From NCBI GenBank assembly GCA_026002855.1, contig BPGD01000001.1, positions 1,453,972-1,517,971 on the forward strand: a stretch of 64,000 nucleotides of DNA, given 5' to 3'. Positions 51,837-60,500 of the stretch are shown here, piece after piece. The notes under the pieces were generated by a model that was not told where the DNA came from, ran no database searches, and saw only the letters and a list, made by a program, of their open reading frames with translations. How positions within the stretch are numbered: position 1 is the stretch's first letter; each line of letters opens with the position of its first letter. Both the position numbers and the translations under genes were made by a program. Origin of the DNA: Bryobacteraceae bacterium (GTDB taxonomy: Bacteria; Acidobacteriota; Terriglobia; Bryobacterales; Bryobacteraceae).

Positions 51837-53755
51837 GACGCATGCGGCAGACGGCGGCCGCGGCGCTCGCCTGGCTGGTGGCAGCTCCCGTGACACCGGC
51901 GCAGATGCGCACCGGCATTGAGCCAGTGCGGCCGCGGACCAGCGTCTTCCTGCGCCCATATCAGGCGCAGACCGTGCCTCCGGCGCGGCTGGCGAACTCC
52001 CAGCGCCTGCGCGGCCTCATCCGCGCCGGGCATCTCTATCTCACCATTCAGGACGCCATCGCCCTGGCTCTCGAAAACAACATCGACCTCGAGATTGCGC
52101 GCTACAGTCCGGTCCTGGCCGCCGTGCGGCTCACGCGCGCCGAAGCCGGCGGCGCGCTGCCCGGCGTCCCCAGCGCCGCCGCGCAGGCCGGTGTGGTGGC
52201 CAGCGGCCAGGGCGTGCTCGGCTCGCAGAGCGCGGCGGGCGTCGCCGGCGGCGGCACGGGCACGGTCTCCCGCGGCGCCGGCAACGCGCAGATCACGCAG
52301 CTCGGCCCCATCACGCAGAACCTCGACCCGATCGTGCAATCCACCACCACCTACGCGCACCGCAGCATTCCGCAGCCCAACGCCGTGCAGAGCCTCACGC
52401 CCGTGCTTGTGCAGGACCTGGTCAATACGTCCTACTCCATCCAGCAGGGCTTCCTCACCGGCGGCAACGCGACCCTCAGCCTCCGCGGAAACTGGCTGGA
52501 GGAGAACTCGCCAACCAACCTGCTGAATCCGAGCTGGGCGACGACGCTCTCCCTGAGCCTCCAGCACAACCTGCTCCAGGGCTTCGGACGCGCGGTGAAC
52601 GCCCGCACCATCACCGTGTCGCGCATCAACCTGCGCACTTCGGACGAACAGTTCCGGGCCCAGGTGATCAGCACGGTGAATGCGGTGCTGAGCGCCTACT
52701 ACGCTCTGCTGGCGTCCGGAGAAGAGGTCAAGGCGCGCCGCAGCGCGCTCGAAACGGCCGAGCGGTTCGTGCGCGAAAGCCGCCGCCGGTACGAACTCGG
52801 CGCGCTGGCCGGCGTCGACGTGCTTCCCGCCGAATCCCAGGCGGCCGCCGCGCGGCGCGACCTGATCATCGCCGAAACCACTCACAGCCAGAACGAGCTG
52901 CGCCTGAAAAACCTGATCAGCCGGAACGGCGTGGCCGATGCCGAACTGCGCTCGGCGAAGATCGTCCTGCTTGACACCCTCTCCGCTCCGGCCGAAGAAA
53001 AGCTGCCGGATCTGGCCACGCTGCTTGAGACAGCCACCCAGCGGCGCCCGGACATCGCCGTGCGGCGAGCCAGCGTCGAGTCAACCCAGGTCAGTGCTCT
53101 CGGAACGATAAGCGCTCTGCTGCCGCGCGCCGTCGCCTTCGGCACGACCACCCAGCAGGGCCTGGCCGGGACCGGGCGCACCGTCACCAGCATCACGCCC
53201 GGCCAGCCGCCGCGCGTGCAGCAGCCGGATCCTTACTTCGCTGGCGGCTTCGGTTCGGCCCTCGGTCAGAGCTTCCGCCGCAACTTCCCTTCGATCAACG
53301 GCGGCGTCTTCTTCCAGGCGCCGCTGCGCAACCGCCAGGGCGTCGCCGACCAGGGCATCGACGCGCTCCAGCTACGGCAGGCCGAGCTGGGGCTGGCGCA
53401 GTTCCTGCTCCAGGTGCAGGTCGATCTCGCCAATGCCCTCGCTGCCGCCGAGCAGGCGCGCACGCGCTGGGAAGCGGCGTCGAAAAACCTCGAGCTCGCC
53501 CGCACGCTGCTCGCGGCCGAGGAAAAGAAGTTTGCCACCGGCGTTTCCACGCCGTTTGAGGTGGTGCAGCAGCAGCGGGCGCTGGCCCAGGCGGAAGCGG
53601 CCGAGGCGGCCGCGCGCGCCAACTGGCACTCGGCTCGGCTCGCGCTCGAACAGGCCGCCGGCACACTGCTCGACACCTACGGCATCTCGCTCGACGAGGC
53701 GCGCCGCGGCGAGGTGGCGCGGCAGCCGGCGGCGGGCGCCTCTCAAAACAAGTAA
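51833..53755 (+). CDS. TolC-family outer membrane protein, second of a tandem pair
   Basis: This 640-residue protein overlaps the preceding gene by 4 bases and is clearly its paralogue: compare TIQDAIALALENNIDLEIAR with SAQDVIALAIENNLDVEVQR and NLLQGFGRAVNART with NLLQGFGRSVNMRN. A signal peptide ends near TPAQ. A Gly/Ala-rich loop of about 40 residues (near 115-155) and the C-terminal FATGVSTPFEVVQQQRALAQ repeat follow. The pair may form a mixed channel or serve two pumps. The next features are a terminator hairpin and convergent holA. Without a cotranscribed adaptor the exported substrate cannot be guessed. Confidence 0.88.
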   Translation: MRRMRQTAAAALAWLVAAPVTPAQMRTGIEPVRPRTSVFLRPYQAQTVPPARLANSQRLRGLIRAGHLYLTIQDAIALALENNIDLEIARYSPVLAAVRLTRAEAGGALPGVPSAAAQAGVVASGQGVLGSQSAAGVAGGGTGTVSRGAGNAQITQLGPITQNLDPIVQSTTTYAHRSIPQPNAVQSLTPVLVQDLVNTSYSIQQGFLTGGNATLSLRGNWLEENSPTNLLNPSWATTLSLSLQHNLLQGFGRAVNARTITVSRINLRTSDEQFRAQVISTVNAVLSAYYALLASGEEVKARRSALETAERFVRESRRRYELGALAGVDVLPAESQAAAARRDLIIAETTHSQNELRLKNLISRNGVADAELRSAKIVLLDTLSAPAEEKLPDLATLLETATQRRPDIAVRRASVESTQVSALGTISALLPRAVAFGTTTQQGLAGTGRTVTSITPGQPPRVQQPDPYFAGGFGSALGQSFRRNFPSINGGVFFQAPLRNRQGVADQGIDALQLRQAELGLAQFLLQVQVDLANALAAAEQARTRWEAASKNLELARTLLAAEEKKFATGVSTPFEVVQQQRALAQAEAAEAAARANWHSARLALEQAAGTLLDTYGISLDEARRGEVARQPAAGASQNK

Positions 53756-53888
53756 GCCATTGAGCGTTTCAAACATTTCTTCCGATTCCTGTTGAATCGG
53801 CGCGCACGGGCGGCTATGATGACAGTAGCCAGGAGAACGGAACTGATCACTCTCCTCGCCTGAGGCCCACTCCGCCTCGTCTTCTTCC

Positions 53889-53920
53889 GGCCGGCCGCCG
53901 GCGCAACGCCGCGGCCGGCC
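53889..53920. terminator. Strong bidirectional hairpin between tolC pair and holA
   Basis: GGCCGGCCGC (53889-53898) pairs perfectly with GCGGCCGGCC (53911-53920), with an additional inner GGC/GCC pair. GATTTTCCCG follows on the plus strand. It lies 133 bases after the tolC-type stop and 39 bases after the holA stop (minus strand), so it suits both operons. Confidence 0.6.
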
Positions 53921-53959
53921 GATTTTCCCGCCGCCGCTGCCGGAGCCGGGCGGAGAGTG

Positions 53960-55024
53960 TCACGCCGTCAGCCGCAGGATGAACTGCTCCATCACCAGGC
54001 GGTCGTCCGGCCGCGTCGACTTCAGCGCGCTGTCGGCCTCGAAGATGGCGCCGATGCCCGCGGCAAGCTGCGCGCTGCTGAAGCGCGAAGCCGCCAGGAA
54101 AACCTGTTCGGCGCGCGCCCGCCACATCGGCATGCCCATCCGCTGGAAAAAGGACTGCACCTCCTGCGCCGAGCGCAGCTTCTGCTCCCGCGCGGCCAGC
54201 GCCATGCGGAAGACGCCCTCGAGAAACATCAGCGCAAGCGGAAGGTATTCGCCGCCGCGCAGCAGCACGTCGAGAAGATGCAGCGCCCGGCCGCGGTCGC
54301 GCCGCGCCAATGCGTCCACCAGCCCAAAGACAGTGGTCTCCTCGGCGTCCGGGACCAGCGCGGCGATGTCGGCCGCGCTCACGGGGCGGCCCGCGCAGTA
54401 CAGGGACAGCTTCTCGATTTCCGTGGCGAGCCGCATGCCTTCGCAGGCCGTGGCCGTGGCCAGCATCTCCGCCTCGCGGCGGCCAAGCTTCAGGCCCCTC
54501 TCCGAGGCCAGCTCCATCGCGAGATCCATCGCCTCCTGCGCATCCAGATGGCGCAACTCCACCACGGCCGCAGGCGAATAGAACTTCAGCAGGCGCTCCA
54601 TCCGCGCCTTGTCCTCGCCCTCGAAGTCCCAGCGGCGAGCGTCGAAAACAAGCGTCACACCCGGCGGCGGGTCCTTTGCATAAGCGGCCAGAAGCTCCGC
54701 ATCCGCGGCGCCCGGCCCGCTGCCCGCTTCCTCGGCGGCCTCGGCCGCCCGGCCGCGCGGCAGCGCCGCTTCCGCCGAAGACACCCAGATCAGCCGCCGC
54801 GGCGCGAACAGGGAGAAGGACCGTGCGTCATCCAGCACTTCTGCCAGCGAAATCTCCTCGAGGTCGTGCCGGACGAAACCCCCGTCTCGCTCTTCCTGTG
54901 CCAGACACTTTTCGATCAGCGCCTGTCGGCACCTGCGCCGCAGATAGTCCTCCGGCCCGGCCAGCAGCAGCAGCGGAGGCGGCGGCCTGCGTTCCAGCTC
55001 GCGGAGCAGTTGCGCGGGCGTCAT
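53960..55024 (-). CDS. holA: DNA polymerase III delta subunit
   Basis: This 354-residue protein starts MTPAQLLRELERRPPPPLLL and has LAGPEDYLRRRCRQALIEKC (the conserved G-x-E/D opening), FSLFAPRRLIWVSSAEAALP, TLVFDARRWDFEGEDKARME, and C-terminal AELVP-type helices ending MRLATEIEKLSLYCAGRPVS and RTVFGLVDALARRDRGRALH-like segments. The delta subunit opens the beta sliding clamp within the clamp loader. It is the last gene of the M20-psd-pssA-usg-lptE-holA operon, starting 4 bases after lptE, the same lptE-holA order as in proteobacteria. Confidence 0.9.
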   Translation of the reverse strand: MTPAQLLRELERRPPPPLLLLAGPEDYLRRRCRQALIEKCLAQEERDGGFVRHDLEEISLAEVLDDARSFSLFAPRRLIWVSSAEAALPRGRAAEAAEEAGSGPGAADAELLAAYAKDPPPGVTLVFDARRWDFEGEDKARMERLLKFYSPAAVVELRHLDAQEAMDLAMELASERGLKLGRREAEMLATATACEGMRLATEIEKLSLYCAGRPVSAADIAALVPDAEETTVFGLVDALARRDRGRALHLLDVLLRGGEYLPLALMFLEGVFRMALAAREQKLRSAQEVQSFFQRMGMPMWRARAEQVFLAASRFSSAQLAAGIGAIFEADSALKSTRPDDRLVMEQFILRLTA

Positions 55025-55028
55025 CGCG

Positions 55029-55544
55029 TCAGAAGGCCTCGAGAATGGAGCTCACCAGTTGCCGGGCCACGTCCCGGCTCAGCCGCTCGAGCGCCGTGCT
55101 GCTTTCGTCGAAGTACTGCAACTGGTCGACGGCGATTTCGTAGCGGTCGCGGAACTCGTAGTTCTGCCGTTCAAAGAGCACTTTGCCGGTGGCTCGCTCC
55201 ACCAGCTTCACGTCGAGGAACACGTGGATCTGCACGCCGGCGGCGCGCCCGGTGCGCTGATCGAACAGCGTCGGGAAGCTGTAATAGTTCTTCACCACGC
55301 CGTAGAGCACGGCATCGGCCTCATTGGGATCTGCCACCACGCGGTAGCGGGTCCGGGTGAGAAACTCGCGCGTCACCGCCGCCGGCAGTTGCGCGGTGAG
55401 CCGGTAGCGCGGGCTGGCGTTCCCAAAAGCGGGAATCGCAATCGTGCGCAACGTGGAGGGCAGCAGGTCCGCGCGCCCGCCGACATGGTAGCCGCACCCG
55501 GCCAGAGCAAGCGCCGCCAGCGCGGCCGCCTGTACGCGACTCAT
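55029..55544 (-). CDS. lptE: LPS-assembly lipoprotein LptE
   Basis: This 171-residue lipoprotein has the lipobox LALAGC with Cys17, then GYHVGGRADLLPSTLRTIAI, the typical LptE opening, and a two-layer alpha/beta domain (ATGKVLFERQNYEFRDRYEI near residue 118). LptE plugs the LptD barrel and helps deliver lipopolysaccharide to the outer leaflet. Its start overlaps the stop of the upstream Asd-like gene by 4 bases and holA starts 4 bases after it. Its presence shows that this organism makes lipopolysaccharide, consistent with the lpx operon 4 kb away. Confidence 0.88.
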   Translation of the reverse strand: MSRVQAAALAALALAGCGYHVGGRADLLPSTLRTIAIPAFGNASPRYRLTAQLPAAVTREFLTRTRYRVVADPNEADAVLYGVVKNYYSFPTLFDQRTGRAAGVQIHVFLDVKLVERATGKVLFERQNYEFRDRYEIAVDQLQYFDESSTALERLSRDVARQLVSSILEAF

Positions 55545-56563
55545 TCGCCGCTTCTCCTCCGCGCCAGCAGCCCGGCCGTCAGCAGCACCGCCTCTGCGTG
55601 GGCGCGCAGGTTGTCAAACGCCAGCCAGAACCAGGCCCCCTGCGCCGAGGCGCGGTCCTCGGCAATGTCGCTCACCGTGATGCCGACCTGCCCGGCCACG
55701 GAGAGGTTCGACGCCGGCTCGACGTCGGCGCGGCGGACATCAAGCCCCGCTTCTTCCAGCTCGCGTTCAAGCGCCTCCACCGGCGGGCGTTGAGCGAACT
55801 CCACCCACACGCTCATGCAGTAGCCGTGGAAGACCGGCGCCTGGATGAGCCGCACCGAAGGCAGCGCCACGTGCCGCGCGCCCAGCAGCGATGCCAGGTG
55901 ACGCTCGATCCGTGCAGCGGCTTCAGAGAGCTGGTGCGGCGCTTCGCTGCCATAGCGCGGCAGCAGATTGAAGCTGACCTGCGCGCCGAAGACCTCCTGA
56001 GGCACGGAGCGGAAGTTGAGCAGGCTCACCGTCTGCTGATGCAGTTCATCCACTCCAGCGCGCCCCTGCTGGCTTACGGGCTCGAGAATCGTCGCCACCG
56101 CGCGGACCACGCGGTGGCGTGCATTGAGCAGCGTGAGCAGCCGCGCCAGCGCCACCGCCGCCGGATGCGCCACCGTGTGGATGGCGTCTTCCGGCATCTC
56201 CGCCGGCGGCTCTTCCAGAATGGGCGCGCGCAGGCGGGACTCCGGCAGATCCTCGAACTGTCCGGTCAGGTCGACCAGCGCCGGCCGCGAGGCGCTCTGG
56301 CGCGCCAATGCCACCGCCCGGCGGTTCACTTCAGGGTCGCCGCCCAGCAGCACCACATCCGCTGACTCCACCAGCGTCTCGTCCAGCGGATGCATGACGA
56401 TGATGTCCTCGTCTTCCTCTTCCGGGGCGGAGAGAATGCTTTCGGCGGTGCGGCTCGAGGCCAGCCGCAGCGTGACAGGGAGCTCCTGTTCCTCCACAAG
56501 CTCGCGGATTTCGCGGCCCAGCATGGAGTCGCCGCCGATCAACAGCCATTCCGTCTTACGCAT
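55541..56563 (-). CDS. usg: Asd-like protein (USG-1 type) lacking the catalytic cysteine
   Basis: ATG 56563 gives MRKTEWLLIGGDSMLGREIR; the open frame upstream overlaps pssA. The 340-residue protein has the overall layout of aspartate semialdehyde dehydrogenase: ADVVLLGGDPEVNRRAVALA, and the dimerisation segment EPVSQQGRAGVDELHQQTVS. At the active site the consensus NPNCS reads HPAAV (about residues 133-137), with Ala136 in place of the nucleophilic cysteine. It is therefore probably not a dehydrogenase and resembles the USG-1 paralogues. It overlaps pssA by 8 bases and lptE by 4 bases. A structural or regulatory role in envelope metabolism is inference. Confidence 0.75.
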   Translation of the reverse strand: MRKTEWLLIGGDSMLGREIRELVEEQELPVTLRLASSRTAESILSAPEEEDEDIIVMHPLDETLVESADVVLLGGDPEVNRRAVALARQSASRPALVDLTGQFEDLPESRLRAPILEEPPAEMPEDAIHTVAHPAAVALARLLTLLNARHRVVRAVATILEPVSQQGRAGVDELHQQTVSLLNFRSVPQEVFGAQVSFNLLPRYGSEAPHQLSEAAARIERHLASLLGARHVALPSVRLIQAPVFHGYCMSVWVEFAQRPPVEALERELEEAGLDVRRADVEPASNLSVAGQVGITVSDIAEDRASAQGAWFWLAFDNLRAHAEAVLLTAGLLARRRSGE

Positions 56564-57452
56564 GGCCCGTTCCCGCGGGAGCGCCCCGGCGAAGCATGTT
56601 CCGAAGAAGGCCGCCGGCGCGCACGATGATTCCACTGGCGACATACGCCGTGGCCATGGCCAGCAGCACCGGCTGCGAGAAGTTCCAGATCAGGTAGAAC
56701 AGCATGCCCAGCAGCACTACGCTGCGCGGACTGCGCGGGCTGAGCAGATTGAAATCCTTGAAGCTGCGGTAGCGCCAGGTGCTCACCATCAGGAAACTCA
56801 GCAGCGCCAGCAGCGCCGCCCAGGCGGCGCTCAGCGGCCACCAGGTGAGCGGTTCGCAGCCGGCCGCGTAAATCACCGCGGCCACCATGCCCGCGGCCGC
56901 AGGGATCGGCAGCCCCACGAAATACTTGCGGTCCGGGCGGCCCGGGTTGCGCGGCACCGGATTCGTGGTGATGTTGAACCGGGCCAGCCGCATGGATCCA
57001 CAGCAGACGAACATGAACAGGATGAAGTAGCCGGCCTGCAACACGGAGCGGCGCACCTCCGGCGGCGTGGCCGGATCGAGGAACTGGAAGCCGTAAACGA
57101 AGGCCAGAACCGCGGGCGCAATCCCGAAGCTGATCACGTCGGCCAGCGAGTCCAGCTCGCGGCCGAATTCGGACGTCGTGTTCGTAAGCCGCGCGATGCG
57201 GCCATCGAGCCCGTCAAAGAACACGGCCACGCCGATCACCTTCGCCGCCAGCTCCCAGTGCGGGTTCGGCCCCAGGTGGCCCGTGTGCGCCCACAGCGCG
57301 CCCTCGATCGACTTGAGGATCGCCAGAAACCCCAGAAACAGGTTGCCTGCGGTGAACAGCGTCGGCAGCGCGTAGGCGGCGCGGCGCGGCCGGCGGTCCG
57401 GCGAGTTCGGGTCGATCAGCTTCTCGCGCAGGTTGACGCGGGGAGTCATCAT
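56556..57452 (-). CDS. pssA: CDP-diacylglycerol-serine O-phosphatidyltransferase
   Basis: The 298-residue membrane protein has the CDP-alcohol phosphotransferase signature DGxxAR...G...D...D: Asp80 to Asp83 GRIAR (83-88), Gly97, Asp101 and Asp105 in FGRELDSLAD. About eight hydrophobic segments follow the N-terminal ALPTLFTAGNLFLGFLAILK. It makes phosphatidylserine from CDP-diacylglycerol and serine at the inner membrane; its product is decarboxylated by Psd, encoded 7 bases upstream in the operon. This is the archaeal/Gram-positive-type PssA rather than the PLD-like enzyme of Escherichia coli. Confidence 0.93.
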   Translation of the reverse strand: MMTPRVNLREKLIDPNSPDRRPRRAAYALPTLFTAGNLFLGFLAILKSIEGALWAHTGHLGPNPHWELAAKVIGVAVFFDGLDGRIARLTNTTSEFGRELDSLADVISFGIAPAVLAFVYGFQFLDPATPPEVRRSVLQAGYFILFMFVCCGSMRLARFNITTNPVPRNPGRPDRKYFVGLPIPAAAGMVAAVIYAAGCEPLTWWPLSAAWAALLALLSFLMVSTWRYRSFKDFNLLSPRSPRSVVLLGMLFYLIWNFSQPVLLAMATAYVASGIIVRAGGLLRNMLRRGAPAGTGHA

Positions 57453-57459
57453 GGCATCA

Positions 57460-58065
57460 TCAGCCCTTCGGCCGCAGTTCGGCCAGGATGGACGAGCCGG
57501 CGCGGACGCGCTCGCCTTCCTTCACCCGAAGCGACCACTCCGGCCCCAGATGCACGTCCACGCGGGAGCCAAAGCGGATCATCCCGATCCTTTCGCCCGC
57601 GGTGACGAAGTCGCCGGGCTTGCAGTGGCAGACGATGCGCCGCGCGATCAGGCCGGCAATCTGCGAAAATTTCACCACCGACTCGCGCCCGTCGATGGTA
57701 ATCGTGTTCATTTCGTTCTGCACGCTGGCCTCGTCGCGGCTGGCCACCAGAAAGCGGCCCGGCTGGTAGGTGACATCAATGACCTTTCCGCCGATGGGCG
57801 CACGGTTCACGTGCACATCAAAAACGTTGAGAAAAATGCTGACCACCGTCTCTTTCGGCGAGGTCTTGATCCGCACGATCTTGCCGTCGGCCGGAGACAG
57901 CGCATACGGCCCCTCGGGAATTTCCCGCTCGGGGTCGCGGAAAAACCACAAACAGAACAGGGCGAAAATGTAGAATGGCGACCCGGCCCAGGGCGTGGTG
58001 AGCCAGCCGAGCAGCGCGCCCGCCGCCGCCGAGGCCAGAGCAAAATACAGCCCGGTGATGACCAT
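57460..58065 (-). CDS. psd: Phosphatidylserine decarboxylase
   Basis: This short-form enzyme of 201 residues has two N-terminal membrane segments, then FFRDPEREIPEGPYALSPAD, IFLNVFDVHVNRAPIGGKV and the self-processing site IRFGSRVDVHL, where cleavage between Gly166 and Ser167 would produce the pyruvoyl prosthetic group. It converts phosphatidylserine to phosphatidylethanolamine. It lies between the M20 peptidase gene (18 bases) and pssA (7 bases), giving a complete two-step pathway. The missing C-terminal length relative to Escherichia coli Psd is normal for this subtype. Confidence 0.93.
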   Translation of the reverse strand: MVITGLYFALASAAAGALLGWLTTPWAGSPFYIFALFCLWFFRDPEREIPEGPYALSPADGKIVRIKTSPKETVVSIFLNVFDVHVNRAPIGGKVIDVTYQPGRFLVASRDEASVQNEMNTITIDGRESVVKFSQIAGLIARRIVCHCKPGDFVTAGERIGMIRFGSRVDVHLGPEWSLRVKEGERVRAGSSILAELRPKG

Positions 58066-58083
58066 GCCGTCGCGGATCCCTTC

Positions 58084-59238
58084 CTATTGTCCCAGATGGC
58101 GGACAAGGCAGGCCAACAGGGCGATCCGCGCGGGCGCGGGCACCTGAAGAACGGACTCGTGCGGCGCGTGCGCGCCCTCGCCCACGGCGCCGAGCCCGTC
58201 GAGCGTCGGCACGCCGAGCGCGGCGGTGAAATTGCCGTCCGAGCCGCCGCCGGTGGCGGACTCCTCCAGCTCTAGCCCGAGCTCGGTGCGCGCGATCCGC
58301 TGCGCCGTGCGGAACAGCGCCGCAATGGCCCGCGTGCGCTCCATCGGCGGGCGGTTCAGCCCGCCTTCCACTTCCAGCCGGCAGCGACGGTCAAACGGCC
58401 GCAGCGCGTGGAAGCGCCTTTCCAGCCATCGGGCGTCCCGCAGCCGCGCCACGCGCACGTCCACCTCCAGTTCGGCCAGGTCGGGCACGACGTTGGTCCG
58501 CGAGCCTCCTCGAATGACGCCCGGATTCACGGTGAGCCCGCGCGCGAGATCCGTGAATCCGGCGATCCTTTCCGTCTGCCGCGCCAGCTCGACGATCGCA
58601 TTCGCGCCGGCGGAGAAATCCACGCCCGCATGCGCCTTCTTCCCATGAACGCGCACCGTCCACAGCCCCACGCCCTTGCGCGCCGTCTTGAGCCTGCCCT
58701 CCAGGCCCGTGCCGGGCTCGAGCACCAGCACGGCCGAGCTGGCGCGGGCCAGCTTCTCGGTGTGCGGGCGGGAATCATGGCTGCCGGTTTCTTCGTCGGA
58801 GACGACCCAGAGATCGACGGTCCGCCGCACCGGCCAGTCCAGCTCCCGCAGCAGCCGCATCGCGGTGACGAAGAACACGAGCCCGGCCTTCATGTCCAGT
58901 ACGCCCGGCCCGTAAAGCCGTTCCGGCGTCTCGCGCCACGGCATTGTCCGCAGCGTGCCCATGGGCCACACCGTGTCCCCGTGGCCCACGGCCAGCAGGG
59001 CGGGGCCCGTTTTTCGCCGCGGGCCGGGCAGTGTGAAGCGAAGCAGCAGGCAACGGCCGGCGTGCGGCATCTTCACCATGCGGGCCGTGGCGCAGTCGCG
59101 CGTCTCTTCGGCCAGCAGCTCCATGAAGCGGCTCACGGCCGCGGCGTCTTCACTGGGCGACTCGCACTCCACCAGACGCCGGAGCAGCGCCTTCGCCGCA
59201 GGCCAGGCATCCTGCGCCTTCGCAAGCGTCTCATGCAT
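58084..59238 (-). CDS. M20-family metallopeptidase (carboxypeptidase G2-like)
   Basis: This 384-residue protein carries the di-zinc motifs of M20 peptidases: AVGHGDTVWPMGTL (His, Asp), GPGVLDMKAGLVFF (Asp), VSDEETGSHDSR (catalytic Glu pair) and ATGGGSDGNFTAAL, plus the dimerisation domain with RVHGKKAHAGVDFSAGANAI. No signal peptide is evident. Relatives cleave C-terminal glutamate or other amino acids from folate or peptides. It is the first gene of the operon leading to psd and holA. Its start is only 22 bases from the divergent fabZ start. The link to phospholipid genes may be coincidental. Confidence 0.85.
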   Translation of the reverse strand: MHETLAKAQDAWPAAKALLRRLVECESPSEDAAAVSRFMELLAEETRDCATARMVKMPHAGRCLLLRFTLPGPRRKTGPALLAVGHGDTVWPMGTLRTMPWRETPERLYGPGVLDMKAGLVFFVTAMRLLRELDWPVRRTVDLWVVSDEETGSHDSRPHTEKLARASSAVLVLEPGTGLEGRLKTARKGVGLWTVRVHGKKAHAGVDFSAGANAIVELARQTERIAGFTDLARGLTVNPGVIRGGSRTNVVPDLAELEVDVRVARLRDARWLERRFHALRPFDRRCRLEVEGGLNRPPMERTRAIAALFRTAQRIARTELGLELEESATGGGSDGNFTAALGVPTLDGLGAVGEGAHAPHESVLQVPAPARIALLACLVRHLGQ

Positions 59239-59243
59239 CGTTT

Positions 59244-59251
59244 GTTAGAAT
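59244..59251 (+). promoter_or_regulatory. Possible extended -10 of fabZ
   Basis: TGTTAGAAT (59244-59252 region; TGnTAGAAT) matches an extended -10 with five of six core positions, ending about 9 bases before ATG 59261. No -35 or ribosome binding site is seen, so the message could be leaderless. Its complement also lies just upstream of the divergent M20 start. Confidence 0.35.
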
Positions 59252-59260
59252 AGCGGTCTC

Positions 59261-59719
<459 letters not shown>

Positions 59720-59723
59720 TCCC

Positions 59724-60500
59724 ATGGGCGTCCACCCCACGGCCATCGTGGATCCGGCGGCGCGGATCCACCCGGACGCGGAGATCGGACCCTACTGCAT
59801 CATTGGCGCGGAGGTGGAGATTGGAGCGCGCACGCGCCTGATGGGTCATCTCTACATCGAAGGGCCTACGTGGATCGGCGAAGACAACCTGTTCTTCCCG
59901 TACTCTACGGTGGGCGTCGCCTCGCAGGACCTGAAGTATCGCGGCGAGCGCACGGAAACGCGCATCGGGCACCGCAACCGCATCCGCGAATTCGTCACCA
60001 TCCACCGCGGCACCGCCGGAGGCGGCGGGCTGACCGAGATCGGCGACGACAATCTGATCATGGCCTACGCGCACGTCGCGCATGACGCGCGCATCGGCAG
60101 CCACTGCATTCTGGGCAACGCCGCAACGCTCGCCGGCCACGTCACCATCCAGGACTGGGCGATCATCGAGGCCTTCTCCGGCGTGCATCAGTTCTGCCGC
60201 ATCGGCCGCCACGCCTTCGTCGGCGGCTACAGCGTCATCACCCAGGACGTGCTGCCGTATTCGATGACGGTGACGCCGCGCGAATCGCACCTCTATGGCG
60301 CCAACAAAGTGGGGCTCGAGCGGCGCGGCTTCCCGCCCGAGGCCATTGACGCGCTGCACAAGGCGTTCCGCCTGCTCCGCAGCGACAAGCTGAACACCTC
60401 GCAGGCGGTGGAGCGGATCCGCGCGGAAGTGCCGCAGACCGCCGAAATCGCCGAGCTGCTGGATTTCATCCAGACCTCGGAGCGCGGGATCATCAAGTGA
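59724..60500 (+). CDS. lpxA: UDP-N-acetylglucosamine acyltransferase LpxA
   Basis: This 258-residue left-handed beta-helix protein has hexapeptide repeats from residue 5, RIREFVTIHRGT, and YAHVAHDARIGSHC with His117 and the catalytic His120. The C-terminal part has ADLPPYS-like ending segments (DVLPYSMTVTPRESHLYGAN) and VGLERRGFPPEAIDALHKAF. It attaches a 3-hydroxyacyl chain to UDP-GlcNAc, or to its 3-amino analogue in some bacteria, as the first lipid A step. Its stop overlaps the GTG of lpxI. Whether it prefers the amino sugar cannot be read from the sequence. Confidence 0.96.
   Translation: MGVHPTAIVDPAARIHPDAEIGPYCIIGAEVEIGARTRLMGHLYIEGPTWIGEDNLFFPYSTVGVASQDLKYRGERTETRIGHRNRIREFVTIHRGTAGGGGLTEIGDDNLIMAYAHVAHDARIGSHCILGNAATLAGHVTIQDWAIIEAFSGVHQFCRIGRHAFVGGYSVITQDVLPYSMTVTPRESHLYGANKVGLERRGFPPEAIDALHKAFRLLRSDKLNTSQAVERIRAEVPQTAEIAELLDFIQTSERGIIK

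Noticed and set aside
49989-51959. 656-residue minus-strand frame opposite the first tandem TolC gene
   Set aside because: Shadow frame; the plus-strand TolC motifs are clear and the minus-strand product has no recognisable fold.
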